A stretch of 14,947 bases of DNA from an uncultured Collinsella sp. (GCA_900554905.1 USJB01000006.1:1-14947); one strand, 5' to 3'; positions 1-8,450 are shown, counted from the stretch's first letter. A program made the numbers and translations. The notes: generated by a model from the sequence alone, not told the origin.

Positions 1-1284
1 CCGGAAGATGAAGTCCGCCTGGCGCAGGGTGTCCAGCTTCTCCTTGGTGATTTCACCGATCACCCGGATGGCAAGGCCCGGGCCCGGGAAGGGCTGGCGG
101 AACACGATGTGACCCGGCAGGCCGAGCGCCAGACCAAGCGCGCGGACCTCGTCCTTAAAGAAGTGGTCGAGCGGCTCAATAAGGTCGAAGTGCACGCCAT
201 CGGGGAACGGGATCAGGTTGTGATGGCTCTTGATGGTGGCCGTCTTGCCGCCCGTCTTGCGAGCGCCGGACTCGATGATGTCGGGATAGATGGTGCCCTG
301 AGCCAGGTACTTGACCGGCTTGCCATCGGTCTCGAGCTGCTGCGCCACGGCGAAGAACTCTTTCCAGAACTGCGTACCGATGATGCGGCGCTTCTCCTCG
401 GGCTCGGTCACGCCGGCCAGAAGCTCGGCATAACGGTCCTCGGCGTGAACGTGGATAAAGTCGACGTCAAACTGCTTGGTGAAGACCTCCTCCACCTGCT
501 CGGGCTCGCCCTTGCGCAGCAGGCCGTGGTTGATGAACACGCAGGTCATCTGCTTGCCCACGGCACGAGCACCCAGCGCAGCCACGACGGAGGAGTCGAC
601 GCCGCCGGACAGGGCCAAAATCACGCGGTCGTTACCGACCTTCTCGCGGAACTCGGCCGTCATGGTCTCGACCAGGTTGTCCATGCTCCAGTTGGGCTCC
701 AGGCCGCAGATCTCAAACAGGAAGTTGCTCAGCAGCTGCTGACCATACTCGGAATGCTTGACCTCGGGGTGAAACTGCGTGGTGAAGATCTTGCGCTCGG
801 GGCACTCCATGGCGGCAACCGGGCACACGTCGGTGCTGGCAGTAACGGTAAAGCCCTCGGGCACCTCGGAAACGGCGTCGCGGTGGCTCATCCACACGGT
901 CTGCTCCATGGGCGTGGAGTTAAAGAGCTTGGCGCCGGCCGTACGCGTAATGGTGGCGCGGCCGTACTCGCCCACCTCGGAGTGGCCGACCTTGCCGCCG
1001 AGCGTCACGGCCGTGATCTGATGGCCGTAGCAGAAGCCCAGGACGGGAAGGCCCAGGTCAAAGATGGCAGGATCGATGGACGGAGCGTCCTCGGCGTACA
1101 CGGAGGCCGGGCCGCCAGAAAGGATGAGCGCGGAGGCGTTCATATCGCGAATCTCGTCGGCCGAGATGTCGCAGGGGACAATCTCGGAATACACGTTGAG
1201 GTCGCGGACGCGACGGGCAATGAGCTGACCGTACTGCGCACCAAAGTCGAGTACGAGGACCTTTGCGGAAGCCTTTTGATCCAT
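1..1284 (-). CDS. guaA: GMP synthase (glutamine-hydrolysing), 3' end cut by window edge
   Basis: This enzyme converts XMP to GMP using ATP and glutamine, the last step of guanine nucleotide synthesis, in the cytosol. The reading frame starts MDQKASAKVLVLDFGAQYGQ and stays open to the window edge, giving 428 residues of a family that usually has about 515-525. The N-terminal class-I glutamine amidotransferase domain shows the nucleophile elbow GFCYGH (Cys near residue 85) and the FHPEV His/Glu motif near residue 170. The ATP-pyrophosphatase domain begins with the P-loop SGGVDSS near residue 226. It continues into the GMP-synthase-specific C-terminal part (PFPGPGLAIRV). The start at 1284 is supported by a GAGGGGG ribosome binding site just upstream. 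The gene is divergent from the asparaginase gene, with 268 bp between them. The catalytic motifs that can be seen are intact. Only the dimerisation domain is cut off. Confidence 0.97.
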   Translation of the reverse strand, partial: MDQKASAKVLVLDFGAQYGQLIARRVRDLNVYSEIVPCDISADEIRDMNASALILSGGPASVYAEDAPSIDPAIFDLGLPVLGFCYGHQITAVTLGGKVGHSEVGEYGRATITRTAGAKLFNSTPMEQTVWMSHRDAVSEVPEGFTVTASTDVCPVAAMECPERKIFTTQFHPEVKHSEYGQQLLSNFLFEICGLEPNWSMDNLVETMTAEFREKVGNDRVILALSGGVDSSVVAALGARAVGKQMTCVFINHGLLRKGEPEQVEEVFTKQFDVDFIHVHAEDRYAELLAGVTEPEEKRRIIGTQFWKEFFAVAQQLETDGKPVKYLAQGTIYPDIIESGARKTGGKTATIKSHHNLIPFPDGVHFDLIEPLDHFFKDEVRALGLALGLPGHIVFRQPFPGPGLAIRVIGEITKEKLDTLRQADFIFR

Positions 1285-1473
1285 GGTTTCCCCCTCTTGT
1301 TGGCGGGGAGCCGGTGCCCACCCGCGTGAATGAACGAAAATAGCTTTCATAGTGTACACGTTATATGGGGTTTCTCGTCCCTCGCAGCCATCAGCGCACG
1401 GCAAACGCACGACCTGGGCCCCTATTTGACGGCAATTGAAGTGTTACCAAACGTTCCAGATGATGTAATACGT

Positions 1474-1501
1474 TTGAACATTGGACACCCTGTGCCACAA
1501 T
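1474..1501 (+). promoter_or_regulatory. candidate promoter for the asparaginase gene
   Basis: TTGAAC (1474-1479) and CACAAT (1496-1501) are separated by 16 bp and lie about 50 bp before the asparaginase start. The -35 box matches the sigma-A consensus at 5 of 6 positions and the -10 box at 4 of 6. The surrounding divergent guaA/ansA gap (1285-1552) holds no other signal I can support. A clear guaA promoter on the opposite strand was not found. Confidence 0.35.
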
Positions 1502-1552
1502 ACTGCCGAACGACTCCGCCTCTGCGGCGGCAAATACGATAGGAATACCAGC

Positions 1553-2566
1553 ATGAAGCGCATCCTTCTCATCGCCACGGGCGGCACCATCGCATCGACC
1601 GAGGACGGCAACGGCCTCTCCCCCGCCCTGACCGGTGAGGAGCTCGCCCAGAGCGTCCCCGAGATCTCGGGCCTCTGCGAGCTCAACGTCGTGCAGCCCA
1701 TGAACATCGACAGCACCAATATGCGCCCCAGCGACTGGATGCGCATCCGCGATGTCATCGTCGAAGGCTATGCCGACCACGACGGCTTCGTGATCCTGCA
1801 CGGCACCGACACCATGAGCTACACCGCGGCGGCGCTTTCCTATCTGATTCAAGACAGCCCCAAGCCCATCGTGCTCACCGGCTCGCAAAAGCCCATGGGC
1901 AATCCCTTTACCGACGCCAAGCTCAACCTGTACCAGAGCCTGCTCTATGCGCTCGACGAGCACTCGCACGACGTCTCGATCGTGTTTGGCGGCGTCGCCA
2001 TTGCCGGCACGCGCGCCCGCAAGCAGCGCACCATGAGCTTTAACGCGTTCATTAGCGTCAACTATCCGCCCATTGCCTACATCCGCAATGACCGTATCGT
2101 GCGCAACGGGCTTCACGGCACGCATCAGGACGAAAACCCGGTGCATTTCTACGACAGCATCGACCCGCGCGTATTTGTACTCAAGCTTACGCCCGGCGTA
2201 AACCCGGGCATCCTCGACGCCCTAGCCGATAGCTACGACGCCGTGATTCTGGAGACCTTTGGCATTGGAGGTATCCCCGAGTTTGGTGAGTCGGGCGAGT
2301 CGTTCCAGGAGGCGATTTTCCGCTGGGTTGATTCGGGTCGTACTGTCGTTATGACCACGCAGGTCCCCGAAGAGGGCCTCGATCTGGGCGTTTATGAGGT
2401 CGGCCGTGCCTATGCCGATCATCGGGGTATTTTGCGCGGCGACGACATGACCACCGAGACGCTCGTGGCCAAGACCATGTGGGCACTCGGCCAGTCACGC
2501 GATGCCGCCGAGATCCAGCGCCTGTTCTACAGCCAAGTCAACCACGACCGCATCCCGATGGCGTAA
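1553..2566 (+). CDS. ansA: cytosolic (type I) L-asparaginase
   Basis: It hydrolyses L-asparagine to aspartate and ammonia. The protein has 337 residues, close to the 338 of the E. coli type I enzyme. It has no signal peptide, which argues for a cytosolic enzyme rather than the secreted type II form. The two catalytic triads of the family are visible: the nucleophile Thr12 in ATGGTIAS, Thr85-Asp86 in HGTDTM, and Lys157 in RARKQRT. The conserved TGSQKPM stretch lies near residue 110. The start is the ATG at 1553, because an AGGA box sits 7-8 bases upstream. An upstream in-frame TTG at 1481 would add 24 residues with no family counterpart. The gene stands alone: guaA is divergent and the next gene downstream is on the other strand after 320 bp. 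No convincing intrinsic terminator follows. Confidence 0.93.
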   Translation: MKRILLIATGGTIASTEDGNGLSPALTGEELAQSVPEISGLCELNVVQPMNIDSTNMRPSDWMRIRDVIVEGYADHDGFVILHGTDTMSYTAAALSYLIQDSPKPIVLTGSQKPMGNPFTDAKLNLYQSLLYALDEHSHDVSIVFGGVAIAGTRARKQRTMSFNAFISVNYPPIAYIRNDRIVRNGLHGTHQDENPVHFYDSIDPRVFVLKLTPGVNPGILDALADSYDAVILETFGIGGIPEFGESGESFQEAIFRWVDSGRTVVMTTQVPEEGLDLGVYEVGRAYADHRGILRGDDMTTETLVAKTMWALGQSRDAAEIQRLFYSQVNHDRIPMA

Positions 2567-2886
2567 TCCCTAAGGCAGTTCCACTTATCGCAGCCTCAAA
2601 CGACAGGTGGTCCCCCTCGGGCCGTGCAAAAATCGGAGTATTCTGCAATTTCTCCGCCGGAGGCATAGAATCGACCGATTATTAGACGAACTTTTAGACA
2701 AAAGAGGCGTCTAGTAAATATTTATTCCACATTTTTATTTAGCGTGTGGATTAACTACTGTCAAAAAAGCAAAGCCAGCCGCCCGAGCTACCATCTACGG
2801 CTGAACAGGTGCTGAATACTCGCGATTTTGCACATCGCAACCAGGGGGACCCGCCCAAAGAGCGTCAATTAGCAGCGGGGAACGCC
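2567..2886. other. 320-bp intergenic stretch, AT-rich in part
   Basis: No gene is supported here. The part from about 2690 to 2770 is markedly AT-rich against GC-rich surroundings. An imperfect inverted repeat (2679-2717) lies at its left edge. The segment 2605-2665, with a run of As followed by a GC-rich CTCCGCCGGAG, looks like a composite intergenic element, but I cannot tell from one copy whether it is repeated in the genome. It separates the ends of two convergently oriented genes, so it should contain 3' ends. No hairpin with a T-tract is evident. Confidence 0.5.
2679..2717. repeat. imperfect inverted repeat, 10-bp arms
   Basis: TTATTAGACG (2679-2688) and CGTCTAGTAA (2708-2717) are inverted copies matching at 9 of 10 positions around a 19-base loop, followed by AT-rich sequence. 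It could be a weak terminator hairpin for the asparaginase transcript or a protein-binding site. Neither role is established. Confidence 0.4.
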
Positions 2887-3105
2887 CTATTCGATACCCT
2901 CGAGAAGCTCTGACACCGTCATGCCGAGTGCGGGCGCGATCTTAAATAGAACCTTGAGCGTGAAATTTGCCGTCCCATCTTCGATTCGGTCGAGGTAGGG
3001 TCGGCTGATTCCTGTCGCCACACAAAAATCAACCTTGGAGATACCAAGGTCCCTGCGTGTCTCTTCGACCCGCCTGCCAAGAATCTGTTTCGCACGTTCG
3101 TCCAT
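2887..3105 (-). CDS. small XRE/Cro-type helix-turn-helix regulator
   Basis: This 72-residue protein is essentially one HTH_3 (XRE/Cro) DNA-binding domain. Helices run from about residue 5 to 68, with the recognition region ISKVDFCVATGISRPYLDRIEDG and the typical closing segment ALGMTVSELLEG. There is no extra effector domain. Such single-domain proteins act as dimeric repressors, as stand-alone regulators or as antitoxins. It is divergent from an unrecognised 129-residue gene, and a perfect 24-bp palindrome (3135-3158) lies 30 bp upstream of this start. That placement suggests it represses both directions. The ribosome binding site before the ATG is poor, so the transcript may have a very short leader or the gene may be weakly translated. 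The target beyond its own promoter is unknown. Confidence 0.85.
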   Translation of the reverse strand: MDERAKQILGRRVEETRRDLGISKVDFCVATGISRPYLDRIEDGTANFTLKVLFKIAPALGMTVSELLEGIE

Positions 3106-3115
3106 GCAGCCGAGT

Positions 3116-3145
3116 TTGAAATGGAGCCGAACATAAACGTAAACT
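3116..3145 (+). promoter_or_regulatory. candidate promoter of the 129-residue gene, overlapping the palindrome
   Basis: TTGAAA (3116-3121) and TAAACT (3140-3145) are spaced by 18 bp. The -10 box falls inside the palindrome, so a bound repressor would block polymerase. The palindrome core CTATAG also offers a TATAGT box on both strands, so the exact -10 is uncertain. Confidence 0.35.
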
Positions 3146-3158
3146 ATAGTTTACGTTT
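3135..3158. promoter_or_regulatory. perfect 24-bp palindromic operator
   Basis: AAACGTAAACTA (3135-3146) is followed directly by its exact reverse complement (3147-3158), with no central gap. It sits in the 76-bp space between the divergent XRE gene and the unrecognised gene, and it overlaps the likely promoter elements. A perfect palindrome of this length beside a single-domain XRE regulator is the expected layout of an autoregulated operator. Binding is inferred. Confidence 0.8.
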
Positions 3159-3181
3159 TGCCGAATACACAGGAGTTTTCT

Positions 3182-3571
3182 ATGTCGGGTTCTTCGGTCC
3201 GCATGTACCGAGCCACGCTTCGCACAAACAGCGCACCGCCCAAGCTCGTCGTCGTTGAAGCAGAATGCCTTTCGCCCGATGAGCGCACAGCATTTGCATT
3301 GCTATCAAGTCGCGTCGCCGCCGTTCTGGTCCCTTGCCCGGCGCAAGGTGAACTTGCCATCCAATGCCAAGCGCACAGCTGCTCGCTCAATCAGGCTGCC
3401 GTAATCGCAACCAGCCAACGCGGTCTGCCCCTTCTCCTGGAAGCCGGCATCGCACTCGCCCTTCGCGGTGCCGGATACGAGAACGAGGCCGCCGCCGACA
3501 TGGTCTTTCAACCACGATCGAGCGGCGGCCTCGCAGCAGCCATTGAATATATGTGCAGGCTCGTTGCCTAA
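3182..3571 (+). CDS. protein of unknown function, partner of the divergent XRE regulator
   Basis: I do not recognise this 129-residue protein. The ATG at 3182 follows an AGGAG box by six bases, which decides the start over the in-frame TTG at 3158. That TTG lies inside the palindrome. The protein has no signal peptide or clear membrane segment. It alternates predicted beta-type stretches (KLVVVEAE, VAAVLVPCP, AAVIATS) with Ala/Leu-rich helices (LLLEAGIALALRGAG). It contains five cysteines, including a PCP and a CQAHSC grouping. The pattern suggests a small alpha/beta fold. It is divergent from a small XRE gene and should share its operator. This is compatible with a regulator/effector or toxin-antitoxin-like pair, but no known toxin signature is visible. 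It converges with the DUF1648-like gene, with 9 bp between the stops. Confidence 0.75.
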   Translation: MSGSSVRMYRATLRTNSAPPKLVVVEAECLSPDERTAFALLSSRVAAVLVPCPAQGELAIQCQAHSCSLNQAAVIATSQRGLPLLLEAGIALALRGAGYENEAAADMVFQPRSSGGLAAAIEYMCRLVA

Positions 3572-3580
3572 AAGGACAAG

Positions 3581-3964
3581 CTAGAAACCAAGGCCAAAGC
3601 CCGTTCCGGTAATCGCCGAGTACATAAAGTAAACGTTGACCACGTTGAGGAACACACCCGTGATGCAACCGTTGCGCAGGTAGCGCTCGCACACGATGCG
3701 CGCCATGGCGGCGGAGTCATCATTGTTTTTAGCCTGGCGTCCCGCCGTAAAGTACGTCGCCACGCTCAGCAGCAGGTTGAGCACCGGCAGTGCCAGCAAC
3801 TCGTAGCTCTTGCCCCAGCGCGTCACCTCACCGGCGGCGTTAAACTTCGTTGCCACCTCGGGGCCAATGTTGGGGATCACAAACGCTGCAACCACCAGCG
3901 GAATCACCGCAAGTACGAGCAGCGCAATACCCATGTAGCCAGCTTTTTTGCCATATTTAAACAT
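3581..3964 (-). CDS. small membrane protein, DUF1648-like
   Basis: The 127-residue protein has three hydrophobic segments: about residues 12-32, 57-72 and 98-117. Between the first two is the stretch VATKFNAAGEVTRWGKS, which resembles the 'HFN..G....GSK' core of the DUF1648 family of small bacterial membrane proteins. The function of that domain is not established. It begins 11 bp after the ychF stop. Its ribosome binding site (TAAGGA) overlaps that stop codon, so the two genes are almost certainly cotranscribed and translationally close. The last residues are Gly/Phe-rich. I saw no lipobox or catalytic motif. Confidence 0.7.
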   Translation of the reverse strand: MFKYGKKAGYMGIALLVLAVIPLVVAAFVIPNIGPEVATKFNAAGEVTRWGKSYELLALPVLNLLLSVATYFTAGRQAKNNDDSAAMARIVCERYLRNGCITGVFLNVVNVYFMYSAITGTGFGLGF

Positions 3965-3975
3965 GCGCGTCGTCC

Positions 3976-5052
<1,077 letters not shown>

Positions 5053-5089
5053 GACAGCTCCTTTTGGTACAGGTACTTCAAACTGCATA

Positions 5090-5119
5090 AGTATAGCGCC
5101 GCCGCAGCATCCGGGCGAA
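5090..5119 (-). promoter_or_regulatory. candidate promoter for ychF
   Basis: On the minus strand TTCGCC (5119-5114) and TATACT (5095-5090) are 18 bp apart, placing the transcription start about 30-35 bases before the GTG. The -10 box is good and the -35 box weak. The -35 lies in a small hairpin-capable sequence, CCGG-GCGAAT-CCGG. Confidence 0.35.
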
Positions 5120-5179
5120 TCCGGACGCCACGACGGCGCAAATGAAGCAGAGATGCGTGAGGGTTCGAGACAGTAGTCC

Positions 5180-6523
5180 TTACTTAAGCTCGGGCCAGAA
5201 ATCCTTGTTGGCCTCGATGAGCTCGTCCAGGATCTGCTTAGCAACGCTCGCCGAAGGAATGGTCTTGGAGAGCGTGAGTGCCTGCCAGAGCTTCTGGTAG
5301 CTGCCCTCGACCCAAGCCTGGACAACGAGCTTCTCGACGGAAACCTGCTGCTCCATCAGGCCCTTCTGGAACTGCGGAATCGGGCCCTGGCAGATCTTCT
5401 CAAAGCCGTTGGAACCGACGATGCAAGGCACCTCGACCATGGCCGTCGGGTCGAAGTTGGGCACAGCACCATCGTTGGGGACAATCAGCAGGAAGCGCTC
5501 GAGCGTGTTCTCGGCCAGTGCGCAGGCAAGGTCGACGATGTAGTTGGCGTGTACGTCGGGCTCAAAGCCGCCGTCCTTGGCAGTACCCTTGGCGATGATG
5601 TCGCGGCAAGCGCCAAAGACCTTCTTCTCGCGGCCGTCCATAACCTCATTGGCACGAGTGTAGTTGGGGTCAGACGTCTCGACAACATAGTCCGGGTACA
5701 GGTAGTACTTGAGGTAGGTGTTGGGGATCGTCTCGGGATCGACAGCATAGACATCCTTGGCCTTGCCGAAGGTGTGAATCCAGCTCTCCTCGACATGCTG
5801 CTCCTTACCGGCCTCGTGCTCGATGCCGTCCAGGTAGCCGTTCTTAGCCATGTGCTCCTTAATCTGCGGCATGAGGTCGTTGCCGTCCTTGTCGTAGATC
5901 TTGCTCCACCAACCAAAGTGGTTGAGGCCGTAGTAGCTATACTGCAGCTCGCGACGATCCTTGATGCCGCACATACGGCTCATCTTATCCATGAGGTCGA
6001 TCGGCATGTCGCAGATGTTAATGATGCGGCTGTTGGGGCGCAGCACGCGGCAAGCCTCTGCGACAATAGCCGCGGGGTTGGAGTAGTTGAGCATCCAGGC
6101 GTTGGGGCTGTACTTCTCCATGTAGTCGAGGATCTCGATGACGCCGCCGATGGAGCGCATGCCGTAGGCGATACCACCGGCACCGCAGGTCTCTTGGCCA
6201 ACGCAGCCGTACTTGAGAGGAATCTTCTCGTCGAGCTCACGCATAGCGTACAGGCCGACGCGGATGTGAGCAAGGACGAAGTCGGTCCCGGTGAATGCGG
6301 TCTCGGGGTCGGTGGTGTAGTTGAACTCAACCTCGGGGGCGTTCTCGTGGAAGTAAATCTCGCAGGCCTTGGCCACGGTCTCCTGGCGCTCGGCGTTGTT
6401 GTCGTAGAAGGTCACCTTGTTGACCGGAAAGCGGTCGCGCTCCTCAAGCAGCATCAGAGCGATGCCCGGGGTGAAGGTAGAGCCACCGCCGGCAATGGTC
6501 ACGGCATAGTTTTTCTTGGACAT
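5180..6523 (-). CDS. glvA: 6-phospho-alpha-glucosidase, glycoside hydrolase family 4
   Basis: The 447-residue enzyme belongs to GH4, whose members hydrolyse phosphorylated disaccharides by an NAD- and Mn-dependent oxidation-elimination route. It closely resembles Bacillus subtilis MalA/GlvA. The nucleotide-binding loop AGGGSTFTP is at residues 11-19. The metal and catalytic residues are Cys171 and Asp172 (NICDMP) and His202 (GLNHFGWW), at the same numbers as in the Bacillus enzyme. The general base Tyr corresponds to Tyr270 in PNTYLKYY. The C-terminus ends ANKDFWPELK as in that family. A GAGGAGG box lies five to six bases before the ATG. It is downstream of the PTS permease gene by 155 bp and should act on the 6-phosphorylated alpha-glucoside the permease delivers, releasing glucose-6-phosphate. 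The natural substrate could be maltose, another alpha-glucoside or an alpha-glucosyl-polyol. Confidence 0.95.
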   Translation of the reverse strand: MSKKNYAVTIAGGGSTFTPGIALMLLEERDRFPVNKVTFYDNNAERQETVAKACEIYFHENAPEVEFNYTTDPETAFTGTDFVLAHIRVGLYAMRELDEKIPLKYGCVGQETCGAGGIAYGMRSIGGVIEILDYMEKYSPNAWMLNYSNPAAIVAEACRVLRPNSRIINICDMPIDLMDKMSRMCGIKDRRELQYSYYGLNHFGWWSKIYDKDGNDLMPQIKEHMAKNGYLDGIEHEAGKEQHVEESWIHTFGKAKDVYAVDPETIPNTYLKYYLYPDYVVETSDPNYTRANEVMDGREKKVFGACRDIIAKGTAKDGGFEPDVHANYIVDLACALAENTLERFLLIVPNDGAVPNFDPTAMVEVPCIVGSNGFEKICQGPIPQFQKGLMEQQVSVEKLVVQAWVEGSYQKLWQALTLSKTIPSASVAKQILDELIEANKDFWPELK

Positions 6524-6620
6524 GATGTCCTCCTCATTCTGGCCGCTTGCTCAATCCATCCCCGTACGCGGCCTGCACGGTTTGGAATTGTTACCTAGAA
6601 GTGGAGTTTTTTATCTCTAG

Positions 6621-6660
6621 AATCGGCCTTGCGGTGCATACCGGCTCTGCAAGGCCGATT
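6621..6660 (-). repeat. intercistronic hairpin between PTS and GH4 genes
   Basis: AATCGGCCTTGC (6621-6632) and GCAAGGCCGATT (6649-6660) are a perfect 12-bp inverted repeat around a 16-base loop. On the transcribed (minus) strand no T-tract follows, so it is not a standard terminator. It may protect the 3' end of the upstream message or set different levels of the two products. That role is inferred from position. Confidence 0.65.
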
Positions 6661-6678
6661 GTTTCGATGGACGATGGT

Positions 6679-8289
6679 TTACAGAAGACTCTCGAACTTC
6701 AGAAGACTCTCGAACTTCTCGCGAACCTGCGGGACGGTAAGGCCGATGATGACCTGGATTGACTGACCTTGGACCACCAAGCCATGCGTACCGATCGCCT
6801 TGAAGGAAGCCTCGGGTGCAACGACGCTCTTGTCCTTGACGTTAACGCGCAGACGGGTAGCGCAGTTAGTTACATCGATGATGTTATCCGTGCCACCGAG
6901 CAGATCGAGGATGTTCTCGGCAAGCACCAAGCGCTCATCATCTTTACTCTGGGCGACCGATTTGCCAGCAGCAGCACCGCCCTGCTTTTGCTTGTAGTCG
7001 GCCTTGGACTTGAGCTCGACCTCAACATCGTCATCCTCGCGACCGGGGGTCTTAAAGTCGAACTTGACGATCAGGAAACGGAAGACCACAACCCAAAGAG
7101 CGGTAAAGCACAGACCGACAAGGATGGAGATGGCGTACTGCAGACCGTGTGCGGCCCAAAGGGGCAGCCAGTCCCACGAGAGCATCGAGATGATGCCGCC
7201 GTCGAAGATACCCACGACGCCAAGGAGGTTTTGAGCCATGCAGCCAAGCGCTCCGAGCACGCAGTGGACGACGAACAGGCCGGGCGCGATGAACAGGAAG
7301 GTGAAGTCAAGCGGCTCGGTAATACCGCAAAGCATAGCGGTAAGGGTGACCGGGATCAGCAGAGCCTTGACGCGCTGCTTGCGCTCGGGTTTGGCGGTCA
7401 TATAAAACGCAATGGCGACGCCAAGCGAGCCGAAGACCTTAGTCCAACCAGGGCAGGTATAGGCAGCCCAGGGTGCGGCATCCTTAAGAGCAATGCTCGG
7501 ATTGGCAGCCAGTTGGGGCAGGATGTTGGCCCAAGCAGCAAAGATGCCGCCGTTGACCGCCGCGTTGTCGTAATAGAACGGCGTATAGATAAAGTGGTGA
7601 AGGCCTGTAGGGATCAGCACGCGCTCGAAGAAAGCAAAGACGCCCACGCCAAACGTACCGGCGGAAAGGATGAATCCCTGGAAGGCGGAGATAGCAGCCT
7701 GAACATGCGGACACACCAGGCAGGCGATAAGAGCGACCGGAACCATAACGAAGAAACCGATCATATAGATGAACACGGAGCCCGAGAACACGCCCAGCCA
7801 CTCAGGAAGTTCGGTGTCGAAGAACTTGTTATGCAGCATCGTGGCGATACCAGAGATAATGAGCGCGCCCATGATGCCCATGTCAAGCGTTTTGATGCTT
7901 GCGATAGTGGCAAGACCAGTACCGCTGCCCGCCTCGATAGAATAGTCGACACCAAAGACAGGGCCCCACTGCCCCAAGATTGTGCTTACAAAGTAGTTGA
8001 AGGTAAGGTAGATGGCCAAAGCCTCCATGCAGCAGCGAGCGTTCTGCTTGTTCGCGAGCGAGATTGGCAACGCTACGCAAAACAGCAACGGCATCTGGTT
8101 AAAGAGCGTCCAACCACCCTGGAGCAGCACATTCCAGCAATCAAACCAAAGATGGCCCGCAGTGGCCATCTCGCCAAAGATCGCCTCGGTGGTAAACAAC
8201 GTACCCAGGCCGACGACGATTCCGGAAAATGCGAAAAGAATTGCAGGCGTGTACATTGCACCGCCGAAACGTTGTATCTTTTGCATCAT
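6679..8289 (-). CDS. glvC: alpha-glucoside PTS permease, EIICB (GlvC/MalP type)
   Basis: This 536-residue membrane protein imports an alpha-glucoside with phosphorylation at the 6 position. It aligns along its length with E. coli GlvC. The N-terminus is MMQKIQRFGGAMYTP, followed by a roughly 430-residue multi-helix EIIC domain with RILIPTGLHHF-type and GITEPLDFTF motifs. A charged linker comes next (EDDDVEVELKSKADYKQKQ), then a C-terminal EIIB domain with the phosphorylation site NCATRLRV (Cys near 476). There is no EIIA domain, so a glucose-type EIIA from elsewhere is needed. The start at 8289 is chosen because it matches the family N-terminus and has an AGAGGGGG box about ten bases upstream. 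The frame is open to 8340 without support. The last 12 residues are KFESLL twice, from an 18-bp tandem duplication. Confidence 0.94.
   Translation of the reverse strand: MMQKIQRFGGAMYTPAILFAFSGIVVGLGTLFTTEAIFGEMATAGHLWFDCWNVLLQGGWTLFNQMPLLFCVALPISLANKQNARCCMEALAIYLTFNYFVSTILGQWGPVFGVDYSIEAGSGTGLATIASIKTLDMGIMGALIISGIATMLHNKFFDTELPEWLGVFSGSVFIYMIGFFVMVPVALIACLVCPHVQAAISAFQGFILSAGTFGVGVFAFFERVLIPTGLHHFIYTPFYYDNAAVNGGIFAAWANILPQLAANPSIALKDAAPWAAYTCPGWTKVFGSLGVAIAFYMTAKPERKQRVKALLIPVTLTAMLCGITEPLDFTFLFIAPGLFVVHCVLGALGCMAQNLLGVVGIFDGGIISMLSWDWLPLWAAHGLQYAISILVGLCFTALWVVVFRFLIVKFDFKTPGREDDDVEVELKSKADYKQKQGGAAAGKSVAQSKDDERLVLAENILDLLGGTDNIIDVTNCATRLRVNVKDKSVVAPEASFKAIGTHGLVVQGQSIQVIIGLTVPQVREKFESLLKFESLL
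6683..6718. repeat. 18-bp perfect tandem duplication
   Basis: Two identical 18-bp units (6683-6700 and 6701-6718) lie at the extreme 3' end of the PTS gene. They keep the frame and add six residues (KFESLL) to the EIIB domain. Perfect identity points to a recent slippage event. Confidence 0.9.
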
Positions 8290-8426
8290 GACGGGGAATC
8301 CCCCTCTCTTCATTCGGAGCGACTGCGGTTTTGGCTTCACTCGAGACCGCAGACGCGCCGTTTGCGTGTACCTCGTGCAATAGGACGGGTGGGCCCGCTT
8401 CCCTGACTTCTTGCGCTTCTATTTTT

Positions 8427-8435
8427 ATCATATCA
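8427..8435 (-). promoter_or_regulatory. extended -10 promoter for the PTS gene
   Basis: Read on the minus strand, TGATATGAT is a TGn extended -10 with a TATGAT hexamer. Upstream of it the -35 position is poor. The expected start leaves a leader of about 130 bases before the ATG. Operator box 1 lies directly upstream of the -10, in the spacer, where a repressor would block polymerase. Confidence 0.5.
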
Positions 8436-8438
8436 CTT

Positions 8439-8450
8439 ATCTAGACAAGT
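8439..8450 (-). promoter_or_regulatory. operator box 1
   Basis: On the minus strand this reads ACTTGTCTAGAT, identical over 12 bp to box 2 (8566-8577) on the plus strand. The TTGTCTAGA core is like the near-palindromic sites bound by GntR/HutC regulators such as TreR and NagR. Such a regulator is encoded by the second gene of the divergent unit. Confidence 0.65.

Noticed and set aside
109..1329. 406-codon open frame on the plus strand over guaA
   Set aside because: It is antisense to a clear GMP synthase frame with all catalytic motifs. Its Leu/Gly/His/Val-rich product is the usual shadow of GC-rich codon use.
1352..1359. GTGTACAC palindrome upstream of guaA
   Set aside because: Eight-base palindromes are common by chance, and no aligned promoter or repeated copy supports it as an operator.
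1391..2146. 251-codon open frame antisense to the asparaginase gene
   Set aside because: It overlaps a protein with both catalytic triads intact. No ribosome binding site or motif is visible in the antisense frame.
2887..3571. A classical toxin-antitoxin operon
   Set aside because: The genes are divergent rather than tandem, and the 129-residue protein shows no known toxin motif, so I kept it only as a possibility in the findings.
5053..5325. Upstream extension of the ychF frame by 91 codons
   Set aside because: The extension is Ser/Arg-rich, overlaps the end of the GH4 gene and has no YchF counterpart. The GTG at 5052 has a proper ribosome binding site and family start.
5549..6598. 349-codon open frame antisense to the GH4 gene
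   Set aside because: Shadow of a well-supported GH4 enzyme. The product is a Val/Leu/Ala/Asp string without family motifs.
6769..8406. 545-codon open frame on the plus strand over the PTS gene
   Set aside because: It is antisense to the EIICB gene, whose protein aligns with GlvC along its length. The shadow product is charged, low in recognisable motifs and lacks a ribosome binding site.
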